A stretch of 64,000 nucleotides of DNA, taken from assembly GCF_002157855.1 (NCBI RefSeq), contig NZ_CP020880.1, positions 2,542,001 through 2,606,000 on the forward strand. The letters run 5' to 3'. The DNA comes from Sutcliffiella horikoshii. GTDB lineage: Bacteria; Bacillota; Bacilli; Bacillales; Bacillaceae_I. Made by a program: the position numbers and the translations under genes. Shown piece after piece: positions 63,917 through 64,000 of this stretch. Every line of letters starts with the position of its first letter. The stretch's first letter is position 1. Under the pieces are notes generated by a model. That model was not told where the DNA came from. It saw nothing but the letters and a program-made list of their open reading frames with translations, and searched no databases.

Positions 63917-64000
63917 CTAGTCTCTTGTGGTAACACGTTCGATTTTCTTTTCTTGCTGACCTACGATTAGTCGTTGAACATAGATGCTTGGTGTCTGAAT
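63917..64000 (-). CDS. scoA: 3-oxoacid CoA-transferase subunit A (C-terminal end)
   Basis: The last 27 codons and TAG stop of an upstream gene on the minus strand. TPSIYVQRLIVGQQEKKIER closely matches the C terminus of subunit A proteins (VHTPGIFVQRIV type), followed by VTTRD. The rest lies outside the window. 18 bases separate it from scoB. Confidence 0.85.
   Translation of the reverse strand: MQTPSIYVQRLIVGQQEKKIERVTTRD

Overview
This window is a chromosomal segment of an endospore-forming member of the Bacillaceae, close in content to Bacillus subtilis. Evidence is the order of conserved genes read on the minus strand: sigX, resEDCBA, rluB, spmB, spmA, dacB, ypuI, scpB, scpA, then the rib operon, ppiB, lysA, the spoVA operon, spoIIA (spoIIAA-spoIIAB-sigF), dacF, pdp-punA-deoB, xerD, yqzK, fur, spoIIM, yqxK, nudF, with mciZ and yqkF divergent. 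Base composition is moderately low in G+C, with Bacillus-type AGGAGG ribosome sites and frequent TTG/GTG starts. I saw no rRNA, tRNA or CRISPR array.

Region by region. 1-2300: start of sigX behind a SigX-type promoter, and a cobalamin-riboswitch operon (DUF4430 lipoprotein plus ECF transporter S component) set between resE and sigX. 2300-8300: ResE/ResD two-component system and ResA/B/C cytochrome c maturation proteins. 8400-15700: rluB, spore maturation and cortex genes, a superoxide dismutase, ypuI, an unrecognised gene and the ScpAB chromosome condensation pair. 15700-20850: ypuF, ribT and the riboflavin operon under an FMN riboswitch with an attenuator. 20890-25200: a 28-codon membrane peptide, ppiB, an IS1182-family element inside a dispersed repeat, and lysA. 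25400-33350: the forespore and germination block (spoVA, spoIIA, dacF). 33550-33880: a 52-bp minisatellite. 33900-43750: nucleoside catabolism, xerD, fur, spoIIM, nudF, mciZ and yqk genes. 43800-45400: katA behind a perfect PerR box and a Fur-like palindrome.

From about 45.5 kb on, synteny with B. subtilis is lost and the content is accessory: a zinc-ribbon micropeptide, a WG-repeat protein, an IS3-family element, two NUDIX hydrolases, a strictosidine-synthase-like protein, a DHFR-like reductase, a YiiX-type peptidase, an MFS transporter, a PAP2/haloperoxidase-type enzyme, an EcsC protein, a broken GNAT acetyltransferase, and a compact operon of PPOX, NUDIX, PP2C-like, peptidase E and YdcF proteins. 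Next come a signal-peptidase-like lipoprotein, small membrane proteins, a heptad-repeat coiled coil, and scoB with the end of scoA.

The most unusual signals are a large composite inverted-repeat element (two copies of matching architecture, two solo half elements, one copy interrupted by an IS at a hairpin tip), the minisatellite upstream of dacF, the lipoprotein/ECF cobalamin module, several genes below normal size cut-offs, and a signal-peptidase-like lipoprotein that lacks the usual lysine and an obvious start codon.
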